Below are positions 18,169 through 26,546 of a DNA stretch of 64,000 nt, piece by piece. The notes under the pieces are model-generated. The model ran no database searches, was not told the origin of the DNA, and was given only the letters and a program-made list of their open reading frames with translations. The position numbers and the translations under genes were made by a program. Position 1 is the first letter of the stretch. The number at the start of each line of letters is the position of its first letter. The stretch comes from Acetivibrio cellulolyticus CD2 (GTDB lineage: Bacteria > Bacillota > Clostridia > Acetivibrionales > Acetivibrionaceae): contig NZ_JH556658.1 of NCBI RefSeq assembly GCF_000179595.2, forward strand, positions 348,861-412,860, read 5' to 3'.

Positions 18169-18180
18169 GAACACATGTTC
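18169..18180. promoter_or_regulatory. LexA/DinR-like box
   Basis: GAAC-ACAT-GTTC matches the core of the Gram-positive SOS box (CGAAC-N4-GTTCG), with A and T instead of C and G outside. It sits between the divergent repressor and regulator-like genes, where SOS control of a mobile element would make sense. Single short site, so moderate to low confidence. Confidence 0.4.
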
Positions 18181-18235
18181 TGTCAGCGAATAACTTTAGT
18201 GTTTATTTAGAGATTGTGAAATATGAGGTGGGTAA

Positions 18236-18405
18236 ATGTTTGAAGTGAATAATATGATAGCTGAAGTATGTGGAACATATCAGCTTGAAAACTAGATGGC
18301 AAAGCGTATCGTAATGCCAAAGAACTTCTTAAAGTATATTCAAAAGTGGTTTGGAGCTTAAATTAAAATGTTGAAGATTTAAAAGAAGAAAATAAATCAT
18401 TTTAA
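18236..18405 (+). pseudogene. Frameshifted fragment related to the 18445 gene
   Basis: After a ribosome binding site (GAGGTGGG, 18225-18232) a 19-codon ORF ends in TAG, and a shifted frame continues with DGKAYRNAKELLKVYSKVVWSLN. The stretch LLKVYSKVVWS resembles LLLEIYRPVVWS in the intact gene just downstream. It is probably the decayed 5' part of a second paralogue. Confidence 0.5.
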
Positions 18406-18461
18406 TAAAACAAATGTTAATAGGTAAATTCATGGAGGTAAACTATGCGAAAAGAAAGTAA
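18398..18461 (+). repeat. 64-bp direct repeat, copy B
   Basis: Second copy of the repeat at 16961-17024 (60 of 64 identical). It carries the ribosome binding site and first codons of the intact gene 18445-19020. Confidence 0.8.
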
Positions 18462-19020
18462 AGTAATGAGGCAATGTACACTTTTTTACAGCGACTTAAA
18501 TATTGACCGGTCGACAGTTTTACATAAAACAAAATTACTTTTAGAAATATATCGTCCTGTTGTTTGGTCTACTCAAAATCGGTTTAATCAAGTATCTGAA
18601 AATGCTGCATGCTACTATAGCAAAAATTTAGAACAGGCATTGGAGTATCTTGAAAATTTTGCACCTGAAATTGAAAGGGATAAGTTTAATCAAAAGGTAT
18701 ACTCTTTTTTTGAAACACATTGGCTGATATCAATAATAGATTCTGCAATGAGTAAAATATTTCAGTATCCTGATAATGGCAAACTGTATCATGAAATACT
18801 GGTTAAACAGTACATGACTGTTATTAAGTATTCGGAGCAAGAAATGTTGGAACTATTACATATGGAGCGGAGCACTTATTATGATAAAAAAAGAGAAGCT
18901 ATTGACCTTTTTGCAATTTGTTTATGGGGCTATACCATTCCAGCAATGAAAGGAATAATTGATGGTCAAGAAGTTGAAGGTATTCCAAGCTTTTTCTATC
19001 AATCCTCAAACCCCGACTAA
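18445..19020 (+). CDS. Small regulator-like protein of mobile-element type
   Basis: Helical protein of 191 residues that I cannot name with certainty. The C-terminal third (VIKYSEQEMLELLHMERSTYYDKKREAIDLFAICLWG) looks like a sigma region 4 or ArpU-like helix-turn-helix, as found in late-gene activators of prophages and integrative elements. One deleted and one frameshifted relative lie within 1.5 kb upstream, so this is the surviving copy. ATG at 18445 has TGGAGG nine bases before. It diverges from the ImmR/ImmA pair. Confidence 0.6.
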   Translation: MRKESKVMRQCTLFYSDLNIDRSTVLHKTKLLLEIYRPVVWSTQNRFNQVSENAACYYSKNLEQALEYLENFAPEIERDKFNQKVYSFFETHWLISIIDSAMSKIFQYPDNGKLYHEILVKQYMTVIKYSEQEMLELLHMERSTYYDKKREAIDLFAICLWGYTIPAMKGIIDGQEVEGIPSFFYQSSNPD

Positions 19021-19121
19021 ATCCCAACTATGCCCCGAGCCTATTCCTACTGATTTCAAATATACAAGCTGATATACTGGCTATGCTGGTGGATTGTGTT
19101 ATAAATTGAACAGTATCAACT

Positions 19122-19156
19122 ATCCTCAAATTCTATAAGGGTTTGGGGATTTTTTT
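19122..19156 (+). terminator. Rho-independent terminator
   Basis: ATCCTCAAA (19122-19130) pairs with TTTGGGGAT (19142-19150) with one G-U, followed by seven Ts. It lies 100 bp after the regulator-like gene and should end its transcript. The rest of 19021-19342 holds no ORF I trust. Confidence 0.75.
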
Positions 19157-19342
19157 ATGCATTAATTCAAAGTAAATATGTGGCAAATGAGGCTGGATGC
19201 GATTGATTTCACTTCCGGTCTTTTTTTATGCCTGAAATCAGGAGTCGGCAATATGAAAAGATGGGAGCCATACAACAACCATTATCCGTGATTTCCAAGT
19301 TTTGTTTATCAGCTATCGAGACAAAATTTTGGAGGTTTTAAG

Positions 19343-19771
19343 ATGGATAATGAAAAGAAGTTTTATTTAAGAGTAGGCCAAATTGTAGAAGAAGTGTCGG
19401 AGGAAATCTATAAAGAGTACTACAAAATGCAAAGGAGAGAGCGATATTTAGAAGAACGGGATTTAGCACACGGAAAGTTCTTATATTCGCAGTTTGATAA
19501 TGTTTATGAAGATGTTTTAGGAGAAGAGCTGCTTAAAGACAGCACTAGAGAAAATGTATGTGATTCTGTAGTTACAAAGGTAATGATAGAAAAACTGAGA
19601 AAAAGCCTGGAGCTTCTTAATAAGGAGGAAATAGGGTTAATAATCAACTTATTTTATATGGGCAAAAGTCAACGCCAATTTTCAAGAGAGATCGGTATTC
19701 CGGTGATGACGATAAATAGTAGAAAAGAAAGTATTTTAAAGAAGCTTAGAAAATATATGGGCACTAAATAA
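19343..19771 (+). CDS. Sigma-70-like (region 4) protein
   Basis: Protein of 142 residues whose last 60 residues match sigma factor region 4 in pattern (ELLNKEEIGLIINLFYMGKSQRQFSREIGIPVMTINSRKESILKKLRKYM). There is no convincing region 2, so it is closer to the small sigma-like proteins of conjugative transposons than to a full sigma factor. GGAGG precedes the ATG. It is the last gene before the B12-controlled nrdD unit. Confidence 0.7.
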   Translation: MDNEKKFYLRVGQIVEEVSEEIYKEYYKMQRRERYLEERDLAHGKFLYSQFDNVYEDVLGEELLKDSTRENVCDSVVTKVMIEKLRKSLELLNKEEIGLIINLFYMGKSQRQFSREIGIPVMTINSRKESILKKLRKYMGTK

Positions 19772-19817
19772 TTACCACAGATAGAATAATGAGGAATTAG
19801 ATATTTTAAATTGCAAA

Positions 19818-19846
19818 TTGACACAATATATTGTATATGATAATAT
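19818..19846 (+). promoter_or_regulatory. Sigma-A promoter of nrdDG
   Basis: TTGACA (19818-19823), a 17-bp spacer and TAATAT (19841-19846). The predicted start is just before the cobalamin riboswitch. A NrdR-like box fills the spacer. Confidence 0.75.
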
Positions 19847-19867
19847 TTAAACAACAAAATATTGAAG
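19821..19867. promoter_or_regulatory. Pair of NrdR-like boxes
   Basis: Box 1 (19821-19836, ACACAATATATTGTAT) fits the NrdR consensus acaCwAtATaTwGtgt at 15 of 16 positions. Box 2 (19852-19867) keeps the core CwAnATaTwG. The boxes are 31 bp apart, three helical turns, which is the spacing typical of NrdR pairs. NrdR is the ATP/dATP-sensing repressor of ribonucleotide reductase genes; its own gene is not in the window. Confidence 0.65.
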
Positions 19868-20040
19868 TGATACTGGTGCTGTACATAAAGTACGGCTTAA
19901 AAGAGAAACAGGTGAAAATCCTGTACGGTCCCGCCGCTGTAATGGGGAGAATTTTCACAGAGTCCACTGGAGTTATCCGGGAAGGAGTGGAAATTCTATG
20001 AACCAGAGTCAGAAGACCTGCCTGTATTATGCACTGCAAC
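19868..20040 (+). promoter_or_regulatory. Cobalamin riboswitch of nrdDG
   Basis: B12 riboswitch core features are present in order: the purine-rich AAAGAGAAACAGGTGAAAATCCTG region, the CGCCGCTGTAA core, the GTCCACTGG segment and the near-invariant AGAAGACCTGCCTG at the 3' side. A terminator follows 50 bp later. Adenosylcobalamin binding should switch off the downstream B12-independent reductase. Confidence 0.93.
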
Positions 20041-20089
20041 TCTACGGACGATAGGGGGGTAAGAAGCTAAAAATAAATTATGTATCGAT

Positions 20090-20119
20090 AGCCTCTTGAC
20101 ACTTTGTCTGGAGGCTTTA
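20090..20119 (+). terminator. Riboswitch terminator before nrdD
   Basis: AGCCTC (20090-20095) pairs with GAGGCT (20111-20116), then TTAATATT. The T-run is modest. It is the probable expression platform of the upstream riboswitch. Confidence 0.65.
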
Positions 20120-20192
20120 ATATTCAGCTCTTTCGAAGAAAATGAAAGAGGCAAAAACATTAAACGTAGATTAGAAAGAAGGATGGGTATAT

Positions 20193-22505
20193 ATGATAAC
20201 AAAAATAAAAAAACGCGATGGAAGAGAAGTGCCATTTAATATTGAGAAGATTGCCAATGCTATATTCAAAGCTGCAAGTGCCACAGGAGGACATGATTAT
20301 GAATCTGCACTCTCGCTAGCAGAAAAAGTTGTTGATTCTATTGAAAAGGAAATGGATAAAAAGGTTCCTTCTGTGGAGGAAATCCAGGATTCAGTTGAGA
20401 AAGTTCTGATAGATACTGGCCACGTCCGTACTGCAAAGGCGTTTATCCTATATAGGGCAGATAGGACTCGTGTCCGCGAAATGAATACCCGCCTTATGAA
20501 GATTTATGAGGACTTAACCTTCAAGGAAGCAAAAGATAATGATATGAAGCGTGAAAATGCAAACATAGACGGAGATACTGCCATGGGAACGATGCTTAAG
20601 TACGGTTCTGAGGGTGCAAAGCAGTTTTATGAAATGTATGTGCTCAAGCCCGAGCATTCTTTGGCACATAAAGAGGGAGATATACATATTCATGACATGG
20701 ACTTTTTGACGTTGACCACAACCTGCTGCCAGATTGATATAGATAAGCTGTTTCAAAATGGATTTTGTACTGGGCATGGGTATTTGAGGGAGCCAAACGA
20801 CATTCAGAGTTATTCTGCCCTTGCCTGCATAGCAATACAGTCAAACCAGAATGACCAGCATGGAGGCCAAAGCATACCGAATTTTGATTACAATATGGCC
20901 CCTGGAGTATCAAAAACATACATTAAGCTTTACAGGCAAAACCTTGCGAAAGCACTTAGACTTCTTGCAAACATTGATGATGCTGCTAAAAAGGTGAGAA
21001 CCATATGTGAAACTATCAAGGAAAGGCATGGTATGGTTCCTTCGATAAGCAATCTTGAGAAATATAGTGAGTATGAAGCTGAATTGCTGGCCGAGCTGGT
21101 CAAAGATGAGGATATAATTAAAAAGGCACATTCCTTTGCTGTCGAGAGTGCCGAAATAGAGACTGACAGGAGTACATACCAAGCGATGGAGGCTTTTGTG
21201 CATAACCTCAATACCATGCACAGCAGGGCAGGAGCACAGATACCCTTCAGCTCAATTAACTATGGTATGGATACATCCCCCGAAGGTAGGCTGGTGATTA
21301 AAAATCTGCTGTTGGCAACAGAAGCAGGACTTGGAAATGGAGAGACACCTATTTTTCCTATTCACATATTTAAGGTCAAAGAAGGCATAAATTACAATCC
21401 AGGCGAGCCTAACTACGATTTATTTAAATTAGCATGTAGGGTCAGTGCTAAAAGGCTTTTTCCCAATTTCTCCTTTATTGACGCACCTTTCAACCTGAAA
21501 TATTACAAACCTGGGCATCCAGAAACAGAGATAGCCTATATGGGTTGCCGTACACGTGTTATGGGAAATGTATATGATCCTTCAAGGGAAATTATAAATG
21601 GGAGAGGCAATTTAAGTTTTACTACAATTAATCTGCCAAGAATAGCACTAAAGGCTAAAGGAAGTAAAAGTGATTTCCTTATGGAACTTGATAGCAAAAT
21701 TGACCTTGTAATTAACCAGCTTCTCGAAAGATTTGAAATACAGGCACAAAAAAAGGTTAAGAACTTCCCGTTTCTTATGGGACAGGGGATATGGATAGAC
21801 TCAGACCAGCTAGGGCCAGAAGATGAAGTAAGAGAGGTTCTAAAACACGGCACCTTGTCAATGGGCTTTATTGGGCTTGCGGAGTGCCTTAAAGCTCTAT
21901 GCGGCAAGCATCATGGAGAATCAAAAGAGGCCCAGTCACTTGGGCTTGAGATAATAACGCATATGAGAAAACGTATGGATGAAGCAAGTCAGAAATATAT
22001 GATGAATTTTACGCTTCTTGCAACTCCGGCAGAAGGCCTTTCAGGTCGTTTTATTAAAATGGACAAGGAAATTTTCGGAGAAATTGAAGGTATTACTGAC
22101 AAGGAGTATTATACAAACAGTTTTCACATACCTGTGTATTATGAAATTGGTATGTTTGATAAAATACGTCTTGAAGCACCGTACCATGAGCTTACAAATG
22201 CAGGTCACATTACATACGTTGAGATGGATGGAGATCCGTTACAAAACTTAGAGGCGTTTGAGAAGGTGGTTCGTTGTATGAAAGAGTCAGGTATTGGTTT
22301 TGGTGCAATCAATCACCCTGTAGACCGTGACCCACTTTGCGGATACACAGGAATTATCGGTGATGAATGCCCATCATGTGGAAGGGTAGAAGGCGACGAA
22401 AAATTTGAGAGGATAAGAAGGATTACCGGTTACCTTGTAGGAACCTTAGAACGCTTTAATGATGCGAAAAAAGCCGAGGTAAGGGACCGTGTAAAGCATT
22501 CTTGA
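20193..22505 (+). CDS. nrdD: Anaerobic ribonucleoside-triphosphate reductase
   Basis: Class III reductase, 770 residues, making dNTPs from NTPs with a glycyl radical. An ATP-cone allosteric domain occupies about residues 1-95. The barrel follows with CCQIDIDKLF and HGGQSIPNFDY, typical of NrdD. Near the C-terminus a zinc-binding cysteine set (DPLCGYTG.., DECPSCGR) precedes the glycyl-radical loop (ITGYLVGTLERFNDAKKAEV), which reads TGYLVG rather than the common CGYLG. Activated by NrdG, 125 bp downstream. Control by a riboswitch and NrdR boxes is visible upstream. Confidence 0.95.
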   Translation: MITKIKKRDGREVPFNIEKIANAIFKAASATGGHDYESALSLAEKVVDSIEKEMDKKVPSVEEIQDSVEKVLIDTGHVRTAKAFILYRADRTRVREMNTRLMKIYEDLTFKEAKDNDMKRENANIDGDTAMGTMLKYGSEGAKQFYEMYVLKPEHSLAHKEGDIHIHDMDFLTLTTTCCQIDIDKLFQNGFCTGHGYLREPNDIQSYSALACIAIQSNQNDQHGGQSIPNFDYNMAPGVSKTYIKLYRQNLAKALRLLANIDDAAKKVRTICETIKERHGMVPSISNLEKYSEYEAELLAELVKDEDIIKKAHSFAVESAEIETDRSTYQAMEAFVHNLNTMHSRAGAQIPFSSINYGMDTSPEGRLVIKNLLLATEAGLGNGETPIFPIHIFKVKEGINYNPGEPNYDLFKLACRVSAKRLFPNFSFIDAPFNLKYYKPGHPETEIAYMGCRTRVMGNVYDPSREIINGRGNLSFTTINLPRIALKAKGSKSDFLMELDSKIDLVINQLLERFEIQAQKKVKNFPFLMGQGIWIDSDQLGPEDEVREVLKHGTLSMGFIGLAECLKALCGKHHGESKEAQSLGLEIITHMRKRMDEASQKYMMNFTLLATPAEGLSGRFIKMDKEIFGEIEGITDKEYYTNSFHIPVYYEIGMFDKIRLEAPYHELTNAGHITYVEMDGDPLQNLEAFEKVVRCMKESGIGFGAINHPVDRDPLCGYTGIIGDECPSCGRVEGDEKFERIRRITGYLVGTLERFNDAKKAEVRDRVKHS

Positions 22506-22552
22506 CAAAATGAATTATCATAACAATAGCTAAGAAATAAGTTACTACTCTG

Positions 22553-22608
22553 AATAACGAAAAAATTTGATATTCTGGTGATATCAATATAAAATGTTTT
22601 TCGTTATT
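22553..22608. repeat. Inverted repeat between nrdD and nrdG
   Basis: AATAACGAAAAA (22553-22564) and TTTTTCGTTATT (22597-22608) form a perfect 12-bp stem; GATAT/ATATC pair inside. It occupies the gap before the nrdG ribosome binding site. It could attenuate or stabilise the message; no function is established. Confidence 0.6.
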
Positions 22609-22630
22609 CCTTAGTAAGCGAGGAGAAAAT

Positions 22631-23185
22631 ATGGTTGGAAAAATCAGAATTGCCGGAATAGTAAAGGAATCCATTGTTGATGGACCAGGAATAAGGTATG
22701 TTGTGTTTGCACAAGGTTGTAAACACAACTGCCCTGGTTGTCATAATCCCGAAACTCATTCTTTTAATGGGGGCATTCTTGTAGAAATTGAAGATTTGAT
22801 ACAGCAAATGAAGCAAAATCCTCTTATTGATGGTATCACCCTAAGTGGAGGTGATCCGTTCGAACAGGCAGAAGGTTTCGGAGAGCTGGCAATAAGGGCT
22901 AAAGAGCAAGGGTATAGTGTTATGACTTATACAGGATATACATTTGAGTATATACTGAAAAATATGGAGTCAGTAGAGGGCTGGAGGAAACTCCTTACTA
23001 ATACAGATATTCTTGTGGATGGCAGATTTGATATAGACAAAAAGAGTCTGGAGTTAAAACATAGAGGATCATACAATCAAAGGATAATTGATGTTAAGCA
23101 ATCAATTGATTTGACTGATGCAATGTACTACTCTGGAAATGTTTGTGAAGCAGCACCTATTGTGCAATTGCAGCCGGAGTATTAA
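22631..23185 (+). CDS. nrdG: Anaerobic ribonucleotide reductase activating protein
   Basis: Radical SAM activase of 184 residues that generates the glycyl radical on NrdD. The 4Fe-4S ligands are in GCKHNCPGCHN (CxxxxCxxC as written, about residues 30-40), preceded by the family signature VDGPGIRYVVFAQG. The SAM-binding GGDPF follows near residue 74. Ribosome binding site GAGGAGA lies just upstream. Co-transcribed with nrdD. Confidence 0.95.
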   Translation: MVGKIRIAGIVKESIVDGPGIRYVVFAQGCKHNCPGCHNPETHSFNGGILVEIEDLIQQMKQNPLIDGITLSGGDPFEQAEGFGELAIRAKEQGYSVMTYTGYTFEYILKNMESVEGWRKLLTNTDILVDGRFDIDKKSLELKHRGSYNQRIIDVKQSIDLTDAMYYSGNVCEAAPIVQLQPEY

Positions 23186-23243
23186 AAAAATAGGTGTTTA
23201 TTATTAGAGTAAAGCCTAAATTGTACAAATGAGGTGTACATAA

Positions 23244-24152
23244 ATGACGTTACAGCAGTTGAAATATGCAATAGAAATTGCTAAATGGGGTTCGATAAAC
23301 ATTGCCGCAAAAAAACTATTTATTACTCAGCCCAGTCTCTCCAATGCAATCAGAGAGCTTGAAGAGGAACTGAACATTGTTGTTTTTGAACGTACCAACA
23401 GAGGGATAAGTGTTACTGCTGATGGAGTTGAGTTCTTAGGCTATGCAAGACAGGTTATTGAACAGACAGAATTGCTAGAAAAGAGATACTTTAACGCAAA
23501 GCCATCACCTCAGCACTTTTCTGTATCGACTCAACATTATGCCTTTGCGGTAAATGCGTTTGTAGACTTGATTAAAGAATACAGTATTGATGAGTATGAA
23601 TTCAATCTAAGGGAGACAAAAACATATGAAATTATTGAGGATGTTAAAAACCTCCGAAGTGAAATAGGGATTTTATACATCAATGATTTCAATTCAAAGG
23701 TTTTAAATAAACTGTTTAAAGAAAACAAACTAAAATTTACAGAGCTGTTTATTGCAAAACCACATGTTTTTATAAGCACAAGTAATCCGCTTTCTAGCCG
23801 CAAAAAAGTTACACTTGGGGATTTGGAAGAATACCCGTATTTGTCCTTTGAACAAGGTGAATATAATTCCTTCTATTTCTCAGAAGAGATTTTAAGCACA
23901 CTTTCCCATAAGAAAAGCATAAGGGTGAGTGATAGGGCGACACTTTTCAACTTGCTGATCGGATTAAACGGCTATACTATTTCAACTGGAGTTATAAGCT
24001 CAGACTTGAACGGAACGGATATCATTGCTGTACCTTTAGATATTGACGATCGTATTACAATAGGCTGGATTTCACACAGTAACGTGGCATTAAGCCAGCT
24101 TGCCACAAAATACATTGAGGCACTTTACAAAGCGATTCAAGGTATTTACTGA
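23244..24152 (+). CDS. LysR-family regulator, probable activator of metE
   Basis: LysR-type regulator of 302 residues. N-terminal winged helix (LQQLKYAIEIAKWGSINIAAKKLFITQPSLSNAIRELEEEL, residues 3-43) and a periplasmic-binding-like effector domain (about 90-300). It precedes metE by about 110 bp in the same direction, with a TATAG-rich repeat region between, which suggests a MetR/CmbR-like role in sulfur amino acid control. The effector is unknown. Confidence 0.9.
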   Translation: MTLQQLKYAIEIAKWGSINIAAKKLFITQPSLSNAIRELEEELNIVVFERTNRGISVTADGVEFLGYARQVIEQTELLEKRYFNAKPSPQHFSVSTQHYAFAVNAFVDLIKEYSIDEYEFNLRETKTYEIIEDVKNLRSEIGILYINDFNSKVLNKLFKENKLKFTELFIAKPHVFISTSNPLSSRKKVTLGDLEEYPYLSFEQGEYNSFYFSEEILSTLSHKKSIRVSDRATLFNLLIGLNGYTISTGVISSDLNGTDIIAVPLDIDDRITIGWISHSNVALSQLATKYIEALYKAIQGIY

Positions 24153-24158
24153 CGTTTG

Positions 24159-24227
24159 CTATAGATTTTTCCTATAATGGGCTATAGTATTTTGGAGTTA
24201 CTCTATAGGATATATCCTTTGATATAA
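24159..24227 (+). promoter_or_regulatory. LysR operator repeats and metE promoter
   Basis: CTATAG or its complement recurs at 24159-24164, 24182-24187 and 24203-24208, with CCTATAA at 24171-24177. A good -10 (TATAAT, 24222-24227) follows, but its -35 is poor and overlaps the last repeat, the pattern of an activator-dependent promoter. No B12 riboswitch is present between here and metE. Confidence 0.6.
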
Positions 24228-24260
24228 TTGTTTTTAATAATTATGAAAGGATATGATGAA

Positions 24261-26546
24261 ATGAGAAGTTCAATTATTGGTTATCCGCGAATAGGCAAAC
24301 AGCGTGAGCTGAAATTTAGTATAGAGGGTTATTTTAAAGGAGCTGTGTTCTTAGAAAAGCTTAAGGAAGATGCTTGGAAAATAAGGCGTGAGCAATGGGC
24401 TGCATTAGCTGACAGTGGACTTGATTTTATCCCCTCCAATGACTTTTCTTTTTATGATGGAATGCTGGATATGGCGGCTTCATTAAATGCAATTCCAGAA
24501 AGCTACAAAGCACTGGAGCTTGACAGCCTGAATACATATTTTGCAATGGCCAGAGGGTATCAAGGAGAAAAGGGCGACGTAAAGGCACTTCCAATGAAAA
24601 AGTGGTTTAACACAAATTATCACTATATTGTTCCTGCAATTGATGATGATACTCAAATCAAGCTCAATGGGGAGGACATTTTTGCATATTACAGTGAGGC
24701 CCTTGATGCTGGTATTAAAACAAAGCCTGTAATTATTGGGCCCTTTACCTTTCTTAAATTGGCAGATTACAAAGGAAAGAAAAAGCTTAAGGATTTTGTA
24801 GCAGATACAGTTACGGCTTACTGTGAAATTATCACAAGGCTGAATGAATTAGGTGCAGAATGGATTCAAATCGATGAGCCAATTTTAGTCACTGATTTAA
24901 ATGTAGCAGATGTAGAGACATTTACAGCTATCTATACTGAATTATTAAAGCATAAGCATGACCTTAAGGTGTTAATTCAAACATACTTCGGGGATGTCAG
25001 GGATTGTTACCGTGAAATCATCTCTTTGCCATTTGATGGTATCGGACTGGATTTTGTAGAAGGCAGCAATTCTCTCGATTTGGTCAGGGATAATGGATTT
25101 TCAAAGGATACAGTTTTATTTGCAGGTATTGTAAATGGCAAAAACATATGGAAAAATAGCTACTTAAAATCCCTGAAGACGTTAAATGACCTTTCACAAT
25201 ATGTAGAAAAGAAAAATATAGTGATTAATACTTCCTGCTCTTTATTGCATGTACCATATACATTAAAAAACGAAAAGGAATTATCGGAAAGCTATAAGGC
25301 ACGTTTTGCATTTGCAGAGGAAAAGCTGACAGAACTCACAGAATTAAAAGCATTGTTCGGAGACGAAAACTATCTTTCAAATGAAAATTACTGCAATAAT
25401 CTTGCCCTATTTACAAGTAAAGCAAACAGCACGAATGAAGAAGTCAAGGGAAAAATGACCGCCTTGACCGAAAAGGATTTCACAAGGCAGCCTGTTTTCA
25501 ATGAAAGAGCAAAGCTTCACAAGGACTTCTTTAAACTGCCATTGCTGCCAACTACTACAATAGGCTCATTTCCTCAGACCGCAGAGGTAAAAGCCAATAG
25601 AGCAAAGCTAAAAAAAGGTGAGATTACACAAGCTCAGTATGAAGAGAATGTAAAGAGAAAAATAGAAGAATGCATAGCCCTTCAAGAGGAAATCGGTATT
25701 GATGTTTTGGTACATGGCGAATTTGAACGCAATGACATGGTAGAATATTTTGGAGAGCATTTAAATGGCTATTTATTTACCCGTAATGCCTGGGTTCAGT
25801 CATATGGCACTCGATGTGTAAAGCCTCCGATAATTTGGGGAGATGTTTCAAGGAGTGAGCCGATAACAGTTGAATACTTAAAGTTTGCACAAAGCTTGAC
25901 AAAAAAGCCTGTCAAGGGGATGCTCACAGGTCCTGTAACCATTCTGAACTGGTCCTTCCCGCGTGAGGATATTTCGTTAAAAGAAATGGCCTTTCAAATT
26001 GCACTGGCAATAAAAGAAGAGGTTTCTGACCTTGAGTCAAATGGCATTAACATAATTCAAATTGATGAGGCTGCACTGAAGGAGAAGCTTCCGATAAGGA
26101 GAGCAGACTGGCACAGTGAGTATTTAGACTGGGCAATTCCGGCATTCCGTCTTGTCCATAGTGGTGTTAAAGCAACCACACAAATCCATACACATATGTG
26201 CTATAGTGAATTTGTAGAAATTGTTAAAGACATTGATGCCATGGATGCTGATGTTATTTCTTTTGAGGCGTCCCGCTCGAACCTTACAATTATTGATGCG
26301 TTAAATAAGAATAATTTTATTACAGCAGTGGGACCTGGTGTTTATGATATACACTCTCCAAGAGTTCCGGAGGTTGAAGAAATAATTAGTGCCATAAATG
26401 CCATGCTTGAAAAATTAAAGTCTGATAAACTATGGGTAAATCCTGATTGTGGTTTGAAAACTAGGGGTGTTGATGAAACTATAGCAAGCCTGAAAAATCT
26501 TGTGTCTGCTGCAAAAGCCGTAAGAGAAAAATTGGGGAATAAGTAA
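24261..26546 (+). CDS. metE: Cobalamin-independent methionine synthase
   Basis: Zinc enzyme of 761 residues that methylates homocysteine with 5-methyl-tetrahydropteroyl-triglutamate without B12. Two duplicated barrel domains are seen: the N-terminal SSIIGYPRIGKQRELK and the C-terminal PTTTIGSFPQTAEVK. Zinc ligands are in TQIHTHMCYSEF and NPDCGLKTR. Start at 24261 chosen because AAAGGA lies about ten bases before; an in-frame ATG at 24228 would fall just after the -10 box. Adjoins metF directly. Confidence 0.96.
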   Translation: MRSSIIGYPRIGKQRELKFSIEGYFKGAVFLEKLKEDAWKIRREQWAALADSGLDFIPSNDFSFYDGMLDMAASLNAIPESYKALELDSLNTYFAMARGYQGEKGDVKALPMKKWFNTNYHYIVPAIDDDTQIKLNGEDIFAYYSEALDAGIKTKPVIIGPFTFLKLADYKGKKKLKDFVADTVTAYCEIITRLNELGAEWIQIDEPILVTDLNVADVETFTAIYTELLKHKHDLKVLIQTYFGDVRDCYREIISLPFDGIGLDFVEGSNSLDLVRDNGFSKDTVLFAGIVNGKNIWKNSYLKSLKTLNDLSQYVEKKNIVINTSCSLLHVPYTLKNEKELSESYKARFAFAEEKLTELTELKALFGDENYLSNENYCNNLALFTSKANSTNEEVKGKMTALTEKDFTRQPVFNERAKLHKDFFKLPLLPTTTIGSFPQTAEVKANRAKLKKGEITQAQYEENVKRKIEECIALQEEIGIDVLVHGEFERNDMVEYFGEHLNGYLFTRNAWVQSYGTRCVKPPIIWGDVSRSEPITVEYLKFAQSLTKKPVKGMLTGPVTILNWSFPREDISLKEMAFQIALAIKEEVSDLESNGINIIQIDEAALKEKLPIRRADWHSEYLDWAIPAFRLVHSGVKATTQIHTHMCYSEFVEIVKDIDAMDADVISFEASRSNLTIIDALNKNNFITAVGPGVYDIHSPRVPEVEEIISAINAMLEKLKSDKLWVNPDCGLKTRGVDETIASLKNLVSAAKAVREKLGNK

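Noticed and set aside
20514-21221. Several minus-strand ORFs of 87-103 codons within nrdD
   Set aside because: They are antisense shadows of a well-supported coding gene, without starts or family motifs.
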